Source: Deinococcus frigens DSM 12807
GTDB lineage: Bacteria; Deinococcota; Deinococci; Deinococcales; Deinococcaceae
Assembly (NCBI RefSeq): GCF_000701425.1
Contig: NZ_JNIW01000023.1
Location: 1 to 59,201 of the forward strand
DNA: 59,201 nt
Direction: 5' to 3'
The notes beneath the pieces were generated by a model. The model had not been told where the DNA came from. It did no database searches and saw only the letters and a list, made by a program, of their open reading frames with translations. The position numbers and the translations under genes were made by a program. The stretch's first letter is position 1. Every line of letters begins with the position of its first letter. Positions 39,789-48,570 of the stretch are shown in pieces.

Positions 39789-40676
39789 TCAGGCTCCGGT
39801 CACCGTCGGGCGGCTGCGCAGATAGATGGCCCATTGCCCCGCCTGATCGCCGTAGCTCTGAGCGACGCGCCCCAACTCGGCAGGAGTCACGTCGCCATAG
39901 ACGGGCCGGGCGGCGGGCAGCACTTCCTTGCTCAGCAGCCCGTCCGCCGTCTCCAATGCCTCGCTGCGCCCCAGCCCCCTCACCAGGATAAAGAGGGCGC
40001 TCCAGTCGCCGACGCCGTACAGGCCCAGCAGCCACCCACGCAGTTCATCAGTGGATTGACGGTGCAACTCGGCCTCGCTCATCCCGGCGAAGGCCCGCGT
40101 GACTTCCAGCAGCGCGCGGGCCTTGCGCCCGTTGCCCACCAGGGTCTGAACACCTGCCTCGTCCAGCCCGGCCAGATCGGCGGGTTCGGGAAAGGCGGGC
40201 AGACCTTGCCACTCGCCGCCTGCCTGCGCCGTCAGCGCCCGCTTGAGCCGCAACGCCTGCGCGTTCGGCAGCCGCTGGGTCAGGATCGCCCAGCACGCCA
40301 CCTCGTAAGGTGTCAGGAACTGGGGCTGGTGAAAGCCGTGCATGGTCTCCAGCACAGGTTTGAAGGCGGCGTCCTGCTCTGCCAGCGCGTAGAACGGGCG
40401 CAGATCACCCCGCGTCCCCAGAAAGCGGGCCAGGCGTTCCAGCAGCTCCGCCGTTTCCGCCCCGGGTAGCGCCCGTTCTGGGTGGAGGGTGCATGCCAGG
40501 CTTTCCTGCCCGTCCTGCCGCACCACGAAACCCACCGTTTGCCCATTCAGCCGGGTGGCCTTGCGGAGTTCGCCCGCCGTACCCTGCTCGCCGCTCGGGG
40601 GCGGAAAGCCGTCCAGAAAGGCCAGCGTGTGGCGCAGGTCAAACGGCCCGATAACGGGCAGACGGTGAATGCTCAC
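39789..40676 (-). CDS. DNA-3-methyladenine glycosylase (AlkA-like)
   Basis: The 295-residue protein excises alkylated bases. It has an N-terminal AlkA-type beta domain and an HhH-GPD core: '[20 protein letters not shown]' features, '[20 protein letters not shown]', and the hairpin-helix '[21 protein letters not shown]' features, with the likely catalytic Asp in '[13 protein letters not shown]'. No Fe-S cluster cysteines are seen, consistent with AlkA. Its GTG overlaps the stop of the VOC gene (GTGA). The operon also holds a WYL regulator, a VOC protein and a metalloenzyme. Confidence 0.85.
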   Translation of the reverse strand: MSIHRLPVIGPFDLRHTLAFLDGFPPPSGEQGTAGELRKATRLNGQTVGFVVRQDGQESLACTLHPERALPGAETAELLERLARFLGTRGDLRPFYALAEQDAAFKPVLETMHGFHQPQFLTPYEVACWAILTQRLPNAQALRLKRALTAQAGGEWQGLPAFPEPADLAGLDEAGVQTLVGNGRKARALLEVTRAFAGMSEAELHRQSTDELRGWLLGLYGVGDWSALFILVRGLGRSEALETADGLLSKEVLPAARPVYGDVTPAELGRVAQSYGDQAGQWAIYLRSRPTVTGA

Positions 40677-41032
40677 GGCTGCGCCTGGTGGAAGGTCAGT
40701 GCGTGGCCGTCCGGCGTCCGCACGCTGAACATCCGTCCAAACGGGCCGTCCTGCGGCGGCTGAGTGACCTGCGCGCCCGCCGCCGTGATCTGCGCGTGGT
40801 AAGTGTCGGCGTCGGGAACGGCGAACCAGAGGGTCGCGCCCGCGCCGGAGTGATCCCTGACCTCGTGCGGCAGGGATTCGCGCAGGGCCAGACTCGCGCC
40901 GCCCGCGTGGGTGAAGACGGCGGCGTTGGGCGGGCCTGGAGTAGTCTCGAAGCCCAGGACTTCGGTGTAATAGCGGCGGGCAGCGGGCAGTTCTTTGGTG
41001 TGCAGGGCGATAAAATCAAGGTTGGTTTTCAT
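40673..41032 (-). CDS. VOC-superfamily (glyoxalase-like) protein
   Basis: The 119-residue product has the paired beta-alpha-beta-beta-beta motif of VOC proteins: 'MKTNLDFIALHTKELPAARR', 'YYTEVLGFETTPGP' and '[19 protein letters not shown]'. Metal ligands may be His at 'IALHTK' and Glu/His near the end. Such proteins include glyoxalases and antibiotic-binding proteins; this one cannot be assigned. ATG 41032 has AGGAGG upstream. It lies 46 nt after the WYL regulator and overlaps alkA. Confidence 0.8.
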   Translation of the reverse strand: MKTNLDFIALHTKELPAARRYYTEVLGFETTPGPPNAAVFTHAGGASLALRESLPHEVRDHSGAGATLWFAVPDADTYHAQITAAGAQVTQPPQDGPFGRMFSVRTPDGHALTFHQAQP

Positions 41033-41078
41033 GATGGTGCCTCCTGATCCCCAGTCTGCTGCCCGGCCAGTGACATCC

Positions 41079-42011
41079 CTATGTCAGTAGCGATTGGGTC
41101 AGCAGCATCCGCCGCGCTTCCTCCAGCACCCGCTCGCGCAAACTGGGCGGCTCCAGCACGCGCACGCCCGCGCCCCAGGACAGCACCCAGGGCAGCACGG
41201 CCTGAAGGTCACGGACTTGCAGCGTCACTTCCAGGCCGTCCTCAAACCCCCTGATTTCCGTCTGAAAAAAGCTGGGACGCTCGCGCACGGCGCGGCCCAG
41301 TTCGGCGGGAAAGCGCAGGCGCACCGTCAGGCCCAGCGGCTCGCGACGGGGTTCGGGCCAGGCGTGCCGCACCGGATCGCGCTCAAAAGTTTCTTCGATC
41401 ATCTGAAGATTCTCCATACGGCTCAGGCGAAAGGTGCGCCGCTCGCCCCGCGCCGGATCGAAACTGCCCAGCAGCCACGCACCGTGCAGATGCACCAGCC
41501 GCAGCGGATGGACCTGCCGGGCCTCCGGGGGCCGCGACGGTTTGTGGTACACGAAGCGGACGACCCGCTGTCCCAGCACGGCCCCGCGCAGCACGCGCAG
41601 GCGGTCGGCATCTGCCGCATCATCGGGCGCGACGATTCGCAGGTGATCCCGAAGCCGCTGCACCTCCTCCCGCCGCCCGTCCGGCAGCGCCGCCCGCAAT
41701 TTCTTGAGGGCCACCTCTGCCGCGCCCGCGTACTCGGCGTCGAAGGCTCCGCGCACCGCATCTGCGCCCAGGCACAGCATCACCGCTTCCTCGGTCGTGA
41801 AGTGCAGCGGCGGCAGAAAATAACCCGGCATCAGCGAGTAGCCGCGCCCCGACACGCTTAGGACGGGCACGCCGGCCTCGTTCAGCGCCGCCACGTCACG
41901 GTAGACCGTGCGCACACTGACGCCGAAGGTTCGAGCCAGCGCCCCCGCCGGAGTCCAGCCCTCGCCGCGCAGCTCCAGCAGCAGGGCGAACAGACGGTCC
42001 GTGCGGTTCAT
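41079..42011 (-). CDS. YafY-type HTH / WYL-domain transcriptional regulator
   Basis: The 310-residue protein has an N-terminal HTH_11 domain ('LARTFGVSVRTVYRDVAALN', about 25-44) with the wing 'GVPVLSVSGRGYSLMPGY', a WYL domain in the middle ('VVRFVYHKPS', 'HPLRLVHLHGAWLLGSFDPA') where WYL reads 'AWLLGSF', and a WCX C-terminal domain ('VTLQVRDLQAVLPWVLSWGAGVRV' features). WYL domains can sense nucleic-acid ligands and often control DNA-damage or defence genes (family knowledge). It heads the VOC-alkA-metalloenzyme operon and likely regulates it. Confidence 0.88.
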   Translation of the reverse strand: MNRTDRLFALLLELRGEGWTPAGALARTFGVSVRTVYRDVAALNEAGVPVLSVSGRGYSLMPGYFLPPLHFTTEEAVMLCLGADAVRGAFDAEYAGAAEVALKKLRAALPDGRREEVQRLRDHLRIVAPDDAADADRLRVLRGAVLGQRVVRFVYHKPSRPPEARQVHPLRLVHLHGAWLLGSFDPARGERRTFRLSRMENLQMIEETFERDPVRHAWPEPRREPLGLTVRLRFPAELGRAVRERPSFFQTEIRGFEDGLEVTLQVRDLQAVLPWVLSWGAGVRVLEPPSLRERVLEEARRMLLTQSLLT

Positions 42012-42044
42012 GCGTCAGTATGTGCCGTTCTTCAGCCGACACGC

Positions 42045-42050
42045 TAAAAT
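42045..42050 (+). promoter_or_regulatory. -10 box upstream of the gene at 42110
   Basis: TAAAAT, 59 nt before the ATG, between the divergent WYL regulator and this gene. No good -35 is seen. The gene has its own ribosome site, so this would be a conventional leadered transcript. Confidence 0.35.
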
Positions 42051-42109
42051 CGCTGGAGGTCCGGCAGGAAAGGCCACGGCGTTGTTCGGGGGCCGGAAGG
42101 AGAGTAGAC

Positions 42110-42670
42110 ATGGCAAATCTGGACGCCCTGAGTTTCATGGACGGCTTTCTGATGGCCCGCACCGTGCTGGGCGACTCGCGGCAGGAGGCGCTGGCCGACT
42201 GGGACGCGCGGCTGGGCGAGATGTTCACCGACTTACAAGGCGACTACGCGCGGCAGAAGCTCGGCTTCAAGACCGAAATCGCCTATACCGAGGACTTTGT
42301 GAAGACCCTGCCGGAACTGGAAAGCTGGTTCTCGGGGATGGCCTTCGTCTTTCTGTCGGACAGGGCTTACCAACGCCGTCTGGAGGCGCTGGAAGACACC
42401 GAGATCGGGCAGATGGGCTGGCAATTTCAGGCCATCTGCCGGAGCTTCATGGTGGCCGGGCCGATCGCCAGGGGCCGCCGGGCCAGTCCGGAGGACCAGA
42501 AGCTGCTGCCGGATTTCAAACGGGCGCTGGACAAGTTCCTATCGGAACTGCGGCGCTACGGCCTTCGCAAACGCCTGGATTACGTGGGCAGCATCCTGGG
42601 ACTGCTGGAAGGCGTGGCGCACGCGCCGTTGCCAGTAGAACCGTCGCCAGCAGCTCAGGCTGAATCCTGA
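42110..42670 (+). CDS. Protein of unknown function (helical)
   Basis: The 186-residue product is almost all helix ('MANLDALSFMDGFLMARTVL', 'SRQEALADWDARLGEMFTDL', 'RRLEALEDTEIGQMGWQFQA', 'LLPDFKRALDKFLSELRRYG'). It has one cysteine, no membrane segment and no known motif; I do not recognise it. The ATG follows GGAAGGAG with 8-9 nt spacing, one of the best ribosome sites here, which suggests good expression. It is divergent from the WYL regulator. Confidence 0.65.
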   Translation: MANLDALSFMDGFLMARTVLGDSRQEALADWDARLGEMFTDLQGDYARQKLGFKTEIAYTEDFVKTLPELESWFSGMAFVFLSDRAYQRRLEALEDTEIGQMGWQFQAICRSFMVAGPIARGRRASPEDQKLLPDFKRALDKFLSELRRYGLRKRLDYVGSILGLLEGVAHAPLPVEPSPAAQAES

Positions 42671-42709
42671 CGACAGCACGGGAACGGCCCGTCATCAGGT
42701 TGCTCCGCG

Positions 42710-43570
42710 CTACACGCCCTTGCGCGGATCGAACACGTCGCGCAGGCCGTCGCCCAGCAGGTTAAAGGCCAGCACCGTGATTAAAATGGCGAGGGCCGGG
42801 GCACTGGACGCCCACGGAGCCTGCGCGATGTAATTGCGGGTCTCAGAGACCATCGCGCCCCATTCGGGGGTGGGGGGCTGCGCGCCAAAACCGATAAAGC
42901 CCAGCCCGGCGGCGGTCAGGATGGCGTTGCCCACGTCAAAACTGCCCTGCACCAGCAGCGGGGCCAGCGAGTTGGGCAGCAGGTGCCGGAAGGCCACGCG
43001 GCTCTGGGAGCTGCCCAGGGCGCGGGCGGCCTCCACGAACTCGCGCTCGCGCAGGGCCAGCACCTGGGCGCGGATCAATCGGGCATAGGTGGGCCACGAC
43101 ACCAGCGCCACGGCGATCATCACGTTGGTCAGGCTCGGCCCCAGCGCCGCCGAGATTGCCATCGCCAGGATCAGGCTGGGAAAGGCCAGAAAGACGTCGG
43201 TGACGCGCATGATCACCTCGTCCCACCAGCCGCCCAACAGCCCGGCGATCAGCCCCGCCGCCGAACCCACCAGCAGCGAGGCCAGCATGACGCTGACGCC
43301 GATGCCCAGCGAGATGCGCGAGCCGCTGACCACCCGCGTCAGCACGTCGCGGCCCAGTTGATCGGTGCCCAGCAAATGCGTGCTGGAAGGGGGAGAGAGC
43401 CGCGCGGCCAGATCCTGCGCGCTGGGACTGCCCACAAAAAACGGCCCCAGTACCGCGATCAGCAGCAGCGCCACCAGTAGCACCAGCCCGATCATGGCCC
43501 CGCTGTTGCGCCGGAAACGCCGCCAGACCGCGCTGCCCGTGCCGCTCTCGGAGGTCAGGGCAGCGGTCAT
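42710..43570 (-). CDS. dppC: Peptide ABC transporter permease, DppC type
   Basis: The 286-residue permease has the OppC/DppC N-terminus ('WRRFRRNSGAMIGLVLLVAL') and the 'HLLGTDQLGRDVLTRVVSG' signature near 85-103, then six or so helices. The EAA loop for ATPase contact is 'FVEAARALGSSQSRVAFRHLLPN' features near 188-210. 'AQPPTPEWGAMVSE' near the end is typical. The ATG overlaps the dppB stop (ATGA). ATPase genes dppD/dppF are not in the window, so the complex needs them from elsewhere. Confidence 0.93.
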   Translation of the reverse strand: MTAALTSESGTGSAVWRRFRRNSGAMIGLVLLVALLLIAVLGPFFVGSPSAQDLAARLSPPSSTHLLGTDQLGRDVLTRVVSGSRISLGIGVSVMLASLLVGSAAGLIAGLLGGWWDEVIMRVTDVFLAFPSLILAMAISAALGPSLTNVMIAVALVSWPTYARLIRAQVLALREREFVEAARALGSSQSRVAFRHLLPNSLAPLLVQGSFDVGNAILTAAGLGFIGFGAQPPTPEWGAMVSETRNYIAQAPWASSAPALAILITVLAFNLLGDGLRDVFDPRKGV

Positions 43571-44574
43571 GAGAAGCTGATCCGGGGGTCGAAGAAGCCG
43601 TAGGCCAGGTCCACCAGCAGGTTGACCACCGAGTACGCCAGCCCGGCGATCAGGGTGACGCCCATCACTGCCGGAAAGTCCAGGCTGATGGCCGAGGTAG
43701 TGGCGTACCCGCCGATGCCCGGCCACGAGAAGATGGTCTCGGTGAGCACCGCGCCGGTCAGCAGGCTGCCGAAGAGGCTGCCCAGCACGGTCAAAACGGG
43801 CAGCGCCGCGTTGCGAACCGCATGCTTGCCCAGCACCCGCGAAGGAGTTAAGCCCTTGGAGCGCGCCGTGCGAATGTAGTCCTGGGACAGCACCTCCAGC
43901 AGCGCGCTGCGGGTCATGCGTGTCAGCAGCGCCGCCGAGTACGCGCCCAGCACCAGCGCGGGCAGGATCAGGTGCCGCAGCCCGTCCCAGAACACCGCCG
44001 TGTCGTGGGCCAGCAGACTGTCGATCAGCACCAGCCCGGTATGCGTGGGCGGCGGCAGGCTGTACACGTCCAGGCGGCCCGGCCCCGGCAACCATCCCAG
44101 GCGTTCGTGGAACAGCGTCAGCGCCAGAATCGCCAGCCAGTACACGGGGGTTGCCCCGCCCAGCAGCGCGAAGGTGCGGGCCAGCAGATCCGGCGGACGG
44201 CCCTGCCACAGCGCCGCGATCACCCCCAGCGGCAGGCCGATCAAGAGCGCGAAGACTACCGCCACCAGCGTCAGCTCCAGCGTGGCCGGAAAGAAGGCGC
44301 GCAGATCGCTGACGATGCCGCTCTGGGTCCGCAGCGAGGTCCCCATATCGCCGCGCAGCAGTTGGCCCATGTAGATCACGTACTGCGTCGCCAGCGGCTT
44401 GTTCAGGCCGTTGCGCTCGCGGAAGTCGGCCAGTTGTTCCTCGCGGGCGTTGTTGCCCATCGCCGCCGCCGCCGGATCGGAGGGCAGCGCGTGCGAGATC
44501 AGGAACGCGCCCAGGGTCACGCCCCACAGCACCAGGACCATCAAAGCGAGGCGGCGCAGAATATAGGTCAGCAA
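43567..44574 (-). CDS. dppB: Peptide ABC transporter permease, DppB type
   Basis: The 335-residue permease has 'MLTYILRRLALMVLVLWGVT' at the start and 'FRERNGLNKPLATQYVIYMG' near 50-70, both OppB/DppB marks. The EAA loop is 'YIRTARSKGLTPSRVLGKHA' near 228-247, and 'FSWPGIGGYATTSAISLDFP' near 285-304 is diagnostic. It pairs with DppC and receives substrate from the binding protein encoded upstream. A 292-nt gap with an inverted-repeat element separates it from that gene. Confidence 0.93.
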   Translation of the reverse strand: MLTYILRRLALMVLVLWGVTLGAFLISHALPSDPAAAAMGNNAREEQLADFRERNGLNKPLATQYVIYMGQLLRGDMGTSLRTQSGIVSDLRAFFPATLELTLVAVVFALLIGLPLGVIAALWQGRPPDLLARTFALLGGATPVYWLAILALTLFHERLGWLPGPGRLDVYSLPPPTHTGLVLIDSLLAHDTAVFWDGLRHLILPALVLGAYSAALLTRMTRSALLEVLSQDYIRTARSKGLTPSRVLGKHAVRNAALPVLTVLGSLFGSLLTGAVLTETIFSWPGIGGYATTSAISLDFPAVMGVTLIAGLAYSVVNLLVDLAYGFFDPRISFS

Positions 44575-44616
44575 TGGAGCCTCCTGAGATTGGGTGGCGA
44601 ATATCTTCTCTCTCTC

Positions 44617-44762
44617 CCTTGAGGCGGGAGATGTCCCGGAGGGACAGAGGGGGTGAGCGGGCCGGGCGTGCCAGAGCCGGTCTTCTTAATCGGCCCAGAT
44701 TTGATTTGAGGGGGCACGGCGATGTGCCACGTCTCACCCCCTCCCAGCCTCCCCCCTCAAGG
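44617..44762. repeat. Inverted-repeat element between dppA and dppB
   Basis: CCTTGAGG (44617-44624) pairs with CCTCAAGG (44755-44762), and GAGGGGGTGAG (44647-44657) pairs perfectly with CTCACCCCCTC (44733-44743). The 146-bp element has G-rich left and C-rich right arms and no ORF. It resembles a small non-coding mobile repeat (REP/MITE-like). In the dpp mRNA it would fold into a large hairpin and could lower dppBC relative to dppA. Confidence 0.55.
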
Positions 44763-44866
44763 AAGCTAAAAACACCAGTTCGAGAGATTTCCCCGCATCA
44801 CCCAGCCCCAATGCAGGGGAGGCGGCCCGCCCATTTCTCCGCGTGCCGCCTCCCGTGGTCATCCGC

Positions 44867-46465
44867 TTACTTCTTGCTGATCTTCTCGAACTGCACGTCG
44901 CCGTTGGCATTGCGGTTGAAGCCCTGAATGCCGGTCTGGGTCACGATGGGCTTGTACGGCTGATACAGGATGGCGAAGGGGCCGTCCTTGGCCAGCAGCG
45001 CCGTGAGCTGCCCGTACTGCGCCAGTCGCTTGGCGGCGTTGGATTCGATGGCCGCCGTCTGCGCCAGCTTGCCCGCCGCCGCGTTGTTCCAACTGTTGCG
45101 CCACGCCAGCGATTTAGCGGCGTAGTCGCTCAGCGGGGTGCCGTTGCCGTCGGCGTCGGGGTAATCGGGACTCCAGTCGGCCTGGATCAGCGTGGCCTTC
45201 TGGGCGCGGTAGGTGGTATACAGCTCGGAATTGACCATCTGCTTGATGTTGGCCTTGATGCCGATCTTGGCGAGGTCCGATTGCACCTTGGCGGCCAGAT
45301 CCTGGCACGGCACCCCGCCCGAACACGAGCCGGTGCTGACTAGAAAATCCACGCTGAAGCCATTCGCCTTGCCCGCCGCCTTGAGCAGTTCCTTAGCCCT
45401 GGCGATGTTGTACGGGTAATAGATCTTGGGGTCCGATCCGGCCAGCCCAATCGGCACGATGGTCTGCGTCTTGCGGCCCAGGCCCTGGAGCAGGCTGTCG
45501 ATCATGCCGTCCTGATCGATGGCGTACCTGACCGCCTCGCGCACGCGGGCGTCCTCGAAGGGCGAACCCTTGGCCGAATTCATGCCCAGGTACGACAGCG
45601 AGAAGGTCTCGGCCTTCAGCGCCCTGAGTTTGGGATTGCTCTGCGCGGCCTTAAAGGCGTCGGGCGTGTAGTTCCAGGCCACGTCGATCTCGCCGGAGTT
45701 CAGCGAGCTTTGCTGCGCGGCGGATTCGGCCATGTAGCGCAGGATCACGCGCTTGATGTTGGGCGATTTGCGAAAGGCGTTGGGGTTGACGTCCAGCGCC
45801 ACCTGCGCGCTGCGGTCCCAGCGGTTGAGCATAAATGGCCCGCTGCCCGCCGAGTGGTCCTTGAGCCAGGCCGTACCGAAGTCGCCCGCCTTCTCGTGCG
45901 CCTTGGCCTCGGTGGAGTCGATCACGCCCGCCACGTTAAAGGTCAGCAGCGCCAGCACGATATTCGGGTTGGCGGTCTTGGGAATGTCCATGACCACCGT
46001 CTTGGCGTCGGGCGCGCTCAGCGACTTGGCAGTGATGTTCGCCACGTCGGTCAGCAGAAAGCTGGACGGCGTTTTCAGGGCGATCACGCGGGTCAGGGAG
46101 TAGATCACGTCGGCGGCGGTGACGGTGCGTCCGGTGCTGAATTTGGCGTCCCGCAGCTTGAAGGTAATCCGCGAGCCGCTGGCCGTGGGCGTGACCGTCC
46201 AGCTCGACGCCAGCCGGGGCTTCAGGGTCTTGAGATCGTTGCCCTCGTAAATCACCAGCGTGTCGTACAGGTTGCCCGCCACCAGCGAGCCGCTGAATTC
46301 ATAGGACGCGCCGGGGTCCAGCGTGATCAGATCGGAAAAGTCGCCGCCGATGACCAGCGTGCTTTCCCGCTGGGCGCTTGCCAGCGACAGGCCCGCGCTC
46401 AGGGCCAGCGCCAGGCCCCACGAGAACATTTGACGCTTGCGGGCGGACACGGCTTGCTGGGACAT
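44867..46465 (-). CDS. dppA: Peptide ABC transporter substrate-binding protein, DppA/OppA type
   Basis: The 532-residue family 5 binding protein has a signal peptide ('FSWGLALALSAGLSLASAQ', cut near 'ASAQR'), then 'LVIGGDFSDLITLDPGASYE', 'VTAADVIYSLTRVIALKTP' (the SBP_5 'VTAxDVxxS' block) and 'REAVRYAIDQDGMIDSLLQG'. 'STGSCSGGVPCQDLAAKVQSDLAKIGI' features near 400-425 include a possible disulfide. It binds a peptide or similar solute. ATG 46465 has GGAGG 5 nt upstream. It is first in dppA-B-C. Confidence 0.92.
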   Translation of the reverse strand: MSQQAVSARKRQMFSWGLALALSAGLSLASAQRESTLVIGGDFSDLITLDPGASYEFSGSLVAGNLYDTLVIYEGNDLKTLKPRLASSWTVTPTASGSRITFKLRDAKFSTGRTVTAADVIYSLTRVIALKTPSSFLLTDVANITAKSLSAPDAKTVVMDIPKTANPNIVLALLTFNVAGVIDSTEAKAHEKAGDFGTAWLKDHSAGSGPFMLNRWDRSAQVALDVNPNAFRKSPNIKRVILRYMAESAAQQSSLNSGEIDVAWNYTPDAFKAAQSNPKLRALKAETFSLSYLGMNSAKGSPFEDARVREAVRYAIDQDGMIDSLLQGLGRKTQTIVPIGLAGSDPKIYYPYNIARAKELLKAAGKANGFSVDFLVSTGSCSGGVPCQDLAAKVQSDLAKIGIKANIKQMVNSELYTTYRAQKATLIQADWSPDYPDADGNGTPLSDYAAKSLAWRNSWNNAAAGKLAQTAAIESNAAKRLAQYGQLTALLAKDGPFAILYQPYKPIVTQTGIQGFNRNANGDVQFEKISKK

Positions 46466-46712
46466 AGGTTCCTCCATTTGGAACACAGATTTGGACCACA
46501 GTTGGGACTCGGGTGAATGGGGCAAACAACGTCTAATTCACGCTTTTAGGACTGACACCCCGCCAGAAATGGGGCGCTGACTTCAGCGATACGGAGCGTG
46601 AGGCGGTCAGGCCCAACATACTCTCAATTTGAAATCGCTCCCTCAGGCCGTGTTGCCCCCACCGGGAAGGCGGTGCCAGCCGCCTTCCGATATGCCAACA
46701 TCGGCCCTGTCG

Positions 46713-47942
46713 ATGACTCCGCCTGCCCTCTCTCTCCCCTCCCCCGCCGTGATCGCCCTGATCGGCGCGCCTGCTGCGGGCAAAAGCACCCTTGCGGCGC
46801 GGCATTTCCAGCCCCCGGAAGTCTTGTCGGGCGATTTCTCGCCGGAGCTGGGGCGCAGGCTGGCGCGCGGCGAACTGAGCGTGATCGACGCGCCGCTGAC
46901 CCGCCCCGACGAGCGGCGGCGCGTGCTGGAGGCCGCCCGCGCCCATGACCTGCCCGCCGTGGCGCTGGTCCTCGATCTTCCCCGGCAGGTGCTGGAGGAC
47001 CGGGCGGCGCGTCTGGGCCGTGACCCGGCCAGTGTGCTGCCCGAATTTGGAGAACTGCGCCGTACCCTGGGCGGCCTCCAGAAAGAGGGCTTCCGCCAGA
47101 TTCACGTCCTGCGCTCGGTGGCCGAGGTGGACGCCGTACAGATTGTGCGCGTGCCGCTGCCGCCGGACCGGCGCGACTTGCCCGGCCCCTTCGATGTCAT
47201 CGGCGACGTGCATGGCTGCCTGCCGGAGCTGCTGGAGCTGCTGGAAACGCTCGGTTATATCGTCAACGGGGCAGAGATCAGGCCGCCAGCGGGCCGCACT
47301 GCCGTTTTTCTGGGCGATCTGACCGACCGGGGACCGGACAGCGCGGGCGTGCTGCGCGTGGTCATGAATATGGTGACGTCGGGCGCGGCGCTGTGCGTGC
47401 CGGGAAACCACGACGAGAAACTGGCCCGCGCGCTAGGTGGCAAGGCGGTCAGGGCGATGCACGGGCTGGAGGGGACGCTGGCGCAGTTGGACGCGGCGGG
47501 CGAGGATTTTAAGGCCGGGGTCCGCGCTTTTATCTCTACCCTCCCCAGCCATCTGGTGCTGGACGCCGGGCGAGTCGTCGTGGCCCACGCGGGACTGCCC
47601 ACGCGGTATCAGGGCCGGACCTCTGGCCGGGTCCGCAGTTTCGCGCTGTACGGCGACGTGGACGGCACGTATGACGAGCTGGGCCTGCCCATCCGCCGCG
47701 ACTGGGCCGCCGACTATCGTGGCGAGGCCATCGTGGTCTACGGCCATACGCCCGTGGCCGCGCCGCGCTGGGTCAACCGCACCGTGGACATCGACACCGG
47801 CTGCGCGTTCGGCGGCGCACTCACGGCCCTGCGTTACCCGGAGTTGGAATTTGTCAGCGTGTCCGCCCACCAGCAGTACGTCGCCCCACCGCGCCCGCTG
47901 CCGCTGCTGGGACCGGAGGACGGGACGCCAGAATTGATTTAA
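46713..47942 (+). CDS. Pnkp-like polynucleotide 5'-kinase / 3'-phosphatase without ligase domain
   Basis: About 409 residues matching the first two domains of bacterial Pnkp, the RNA end-healing and sealing enzyme. Kinase: P-loop 'LIGAPAAGKSTLAARHF' near 16-32, 'LSGDFSPELG', 'VIDAPLTRPDERRRVLEAA', 'RTLGGLQKEGFRQIHVL'. Phosphatase: 'PFDVIGDVHGCLPELLELL', 'VFLGDLTDRGPDSAGVLR', 'CVPGNHDEKLARAL', 'VVVAHAGLP', 'VVYGHTPVAAPRWV'. Full Pnkp adds a C-terminal ligase of about 400 residues; here the protein ends 30 residues after the phosphatase fold. No Hen1 partner is adjacent. It may repair RNA or DNA ends with a separate ligase. The start is uncertain: 46713 matches Pnkp best; ATGs at 46692 and 46629 are alternatives. 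Confidence 0.85.
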   Translation: MTPPALSLPSPAVIALIGAPAAGKSTLAARHFQPPEVLSGDFSPELGRRLARGELSVIDAPLTRPDERRRVLEAARAHDLPAVALVLDLPRQVLEDRAARLGRDPASVLPEFGELRRTLGGLQKEGFRQIHVLRSVAEVDAVQIVRVPLPPDRRDLPGPFDVIGDVHGCLPELLELLETLGYIVNGAEIRPPAGRTAVFLGDLTDRGPDSAGVLRVVMNMVTSGAALCVPGNHDEKLARALGGKAVRAMHGLEGTLAQLDAAGEDFKAGVRAFISTLPSHLVLDAGRVVVAHAGLPTRYQGRTSGRVRSFALYGDVDGTYDELGLPIRRDWAADYRGEAIVVYGHTPVAAPRWVNRTVDIDTGCAFGGALTALRYPELEFVSVSAHQQYVAPPRPLPLLGPEDGTPELI

Positions 47943-48039
47943 GGCATTTGTCAAAAGAGTCGTTCACTTTTGACCGAACAAAGTGAGTGAATTTCGCCGA
48001 GCATTTGGGACTGGCACAGCTCCGCAGGAGAGGATGGAA

Positions 48040-48065
48040 GCATCGGGAAAGGAGACTCCCGATGC
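48040..48065. terminator. Hairpin between convergent genes
   Basis: GCATCGGGA and TCCCGATGC form a perfect 9-bp stem with an 8-nt loop, between the Pnkp-like gene (+) and the methyltransferase gene (-). There is no T run, so it is a weak terminator candidate for either strand. Confidence 0.45.
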
Positions 48066-48084
48066 TGTCATTCGGACAGATGCT

Positions 48085-48558
48085 TTAAACCACCCCCGGC
48101 ACAAAGCGCTTCGTCCGCCTGCGGTAGGCGGCGTAGTGCGGAAAGCGCGCCAGCAGCGCCGTTTCCTCGCGGGCGGACTTGAAGTGCAGCAGCGCGGCCA
48201 GGGCGACGGTCCAGCCCAGCGCTTCCCGGCTGCCCCAGAACAAGGCCCAGCCCAGACTGATGGCCAGCAGGCTGCTGTAAATCGGATGGCGAACCCGCGC
48301 GTACAGACCGTCCGTGACCAGTTGCGCCGTGTCGGTCGGTTCGGGCATGACGCTGAAGCCCTGGCCCAGGCTGCGCCCGCCGCCCACGACAACTGCGCCG
48401 CCCAGCACCACCAGGGTCAGGCCCGCCCCCTTTTGAAGACGGCTGACCCTGCCGCCCCGCCATGCGCCGACAAACACCAGCCCAATCAGAGCGAATTGCG
48501 CGGCCACCAGAGCGCCACCGCGCTGGCGGAAGCGTCGGAAGCGGCTCTGGGCAGTCAT
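48085..48558 (-). CDS. Isoprenylcysteine carboxyl methyltransferase-family membrane protein
   Basis: The 157-residue protein has three to four hydrophobic segments ('[18 protein letters not shown]', '[18 protein letters not shown]', '[16 protein letters not shown]', '[13 protein letters not shown]'). The SAM-binding core '[17 protein letters not shown]' (RHPxY) and '[20 protein letters not shown]' near the end are the ICMT/PEMT signature. The acceptor in bacteria is usually unknown. TAGGAT lies 6 nt before the ATG. It follows the ABC exporter genes only loosely (they are upstream in the opposite order), so its role there is unclear. Confidence 0.82.
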   Translation of the reverse strand: MTAQSRFRRFRQRGGALVAAQFALIGLVFVGAWRGGRVSRLQKGAGLTLVVLGGAVVVGGGRSLGQGFSVMPEPTDTAQLVTDGLYARVRHPIYSSLLAISLGWALFWGSREALGWTVALAALLHFKSAREETALLARFPHYAAYRRRTKRFVPGVV

Positions 48559-48564
48559 GCGCGA

Positions 48565-48570
48565 ATCCTA
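48565..48570 (-). promoter_or_regulatory. -10 box for the ICMT-like gene
   Basis: TAGGAT on the minus strand ends 6 nt before the ATG at 48558. It overlaps the last codon and stop of the upstream ATPase gene. Confidence 0.4.

Noticed and set aside
42710..44737. One 675-codon frame covering dppC and much of dppB
   Set aside because: Only its last 286 codons encode DppC; upstream it is an out-of-frame reading of dppB, whose true frame has all OppB/DppB signatures.
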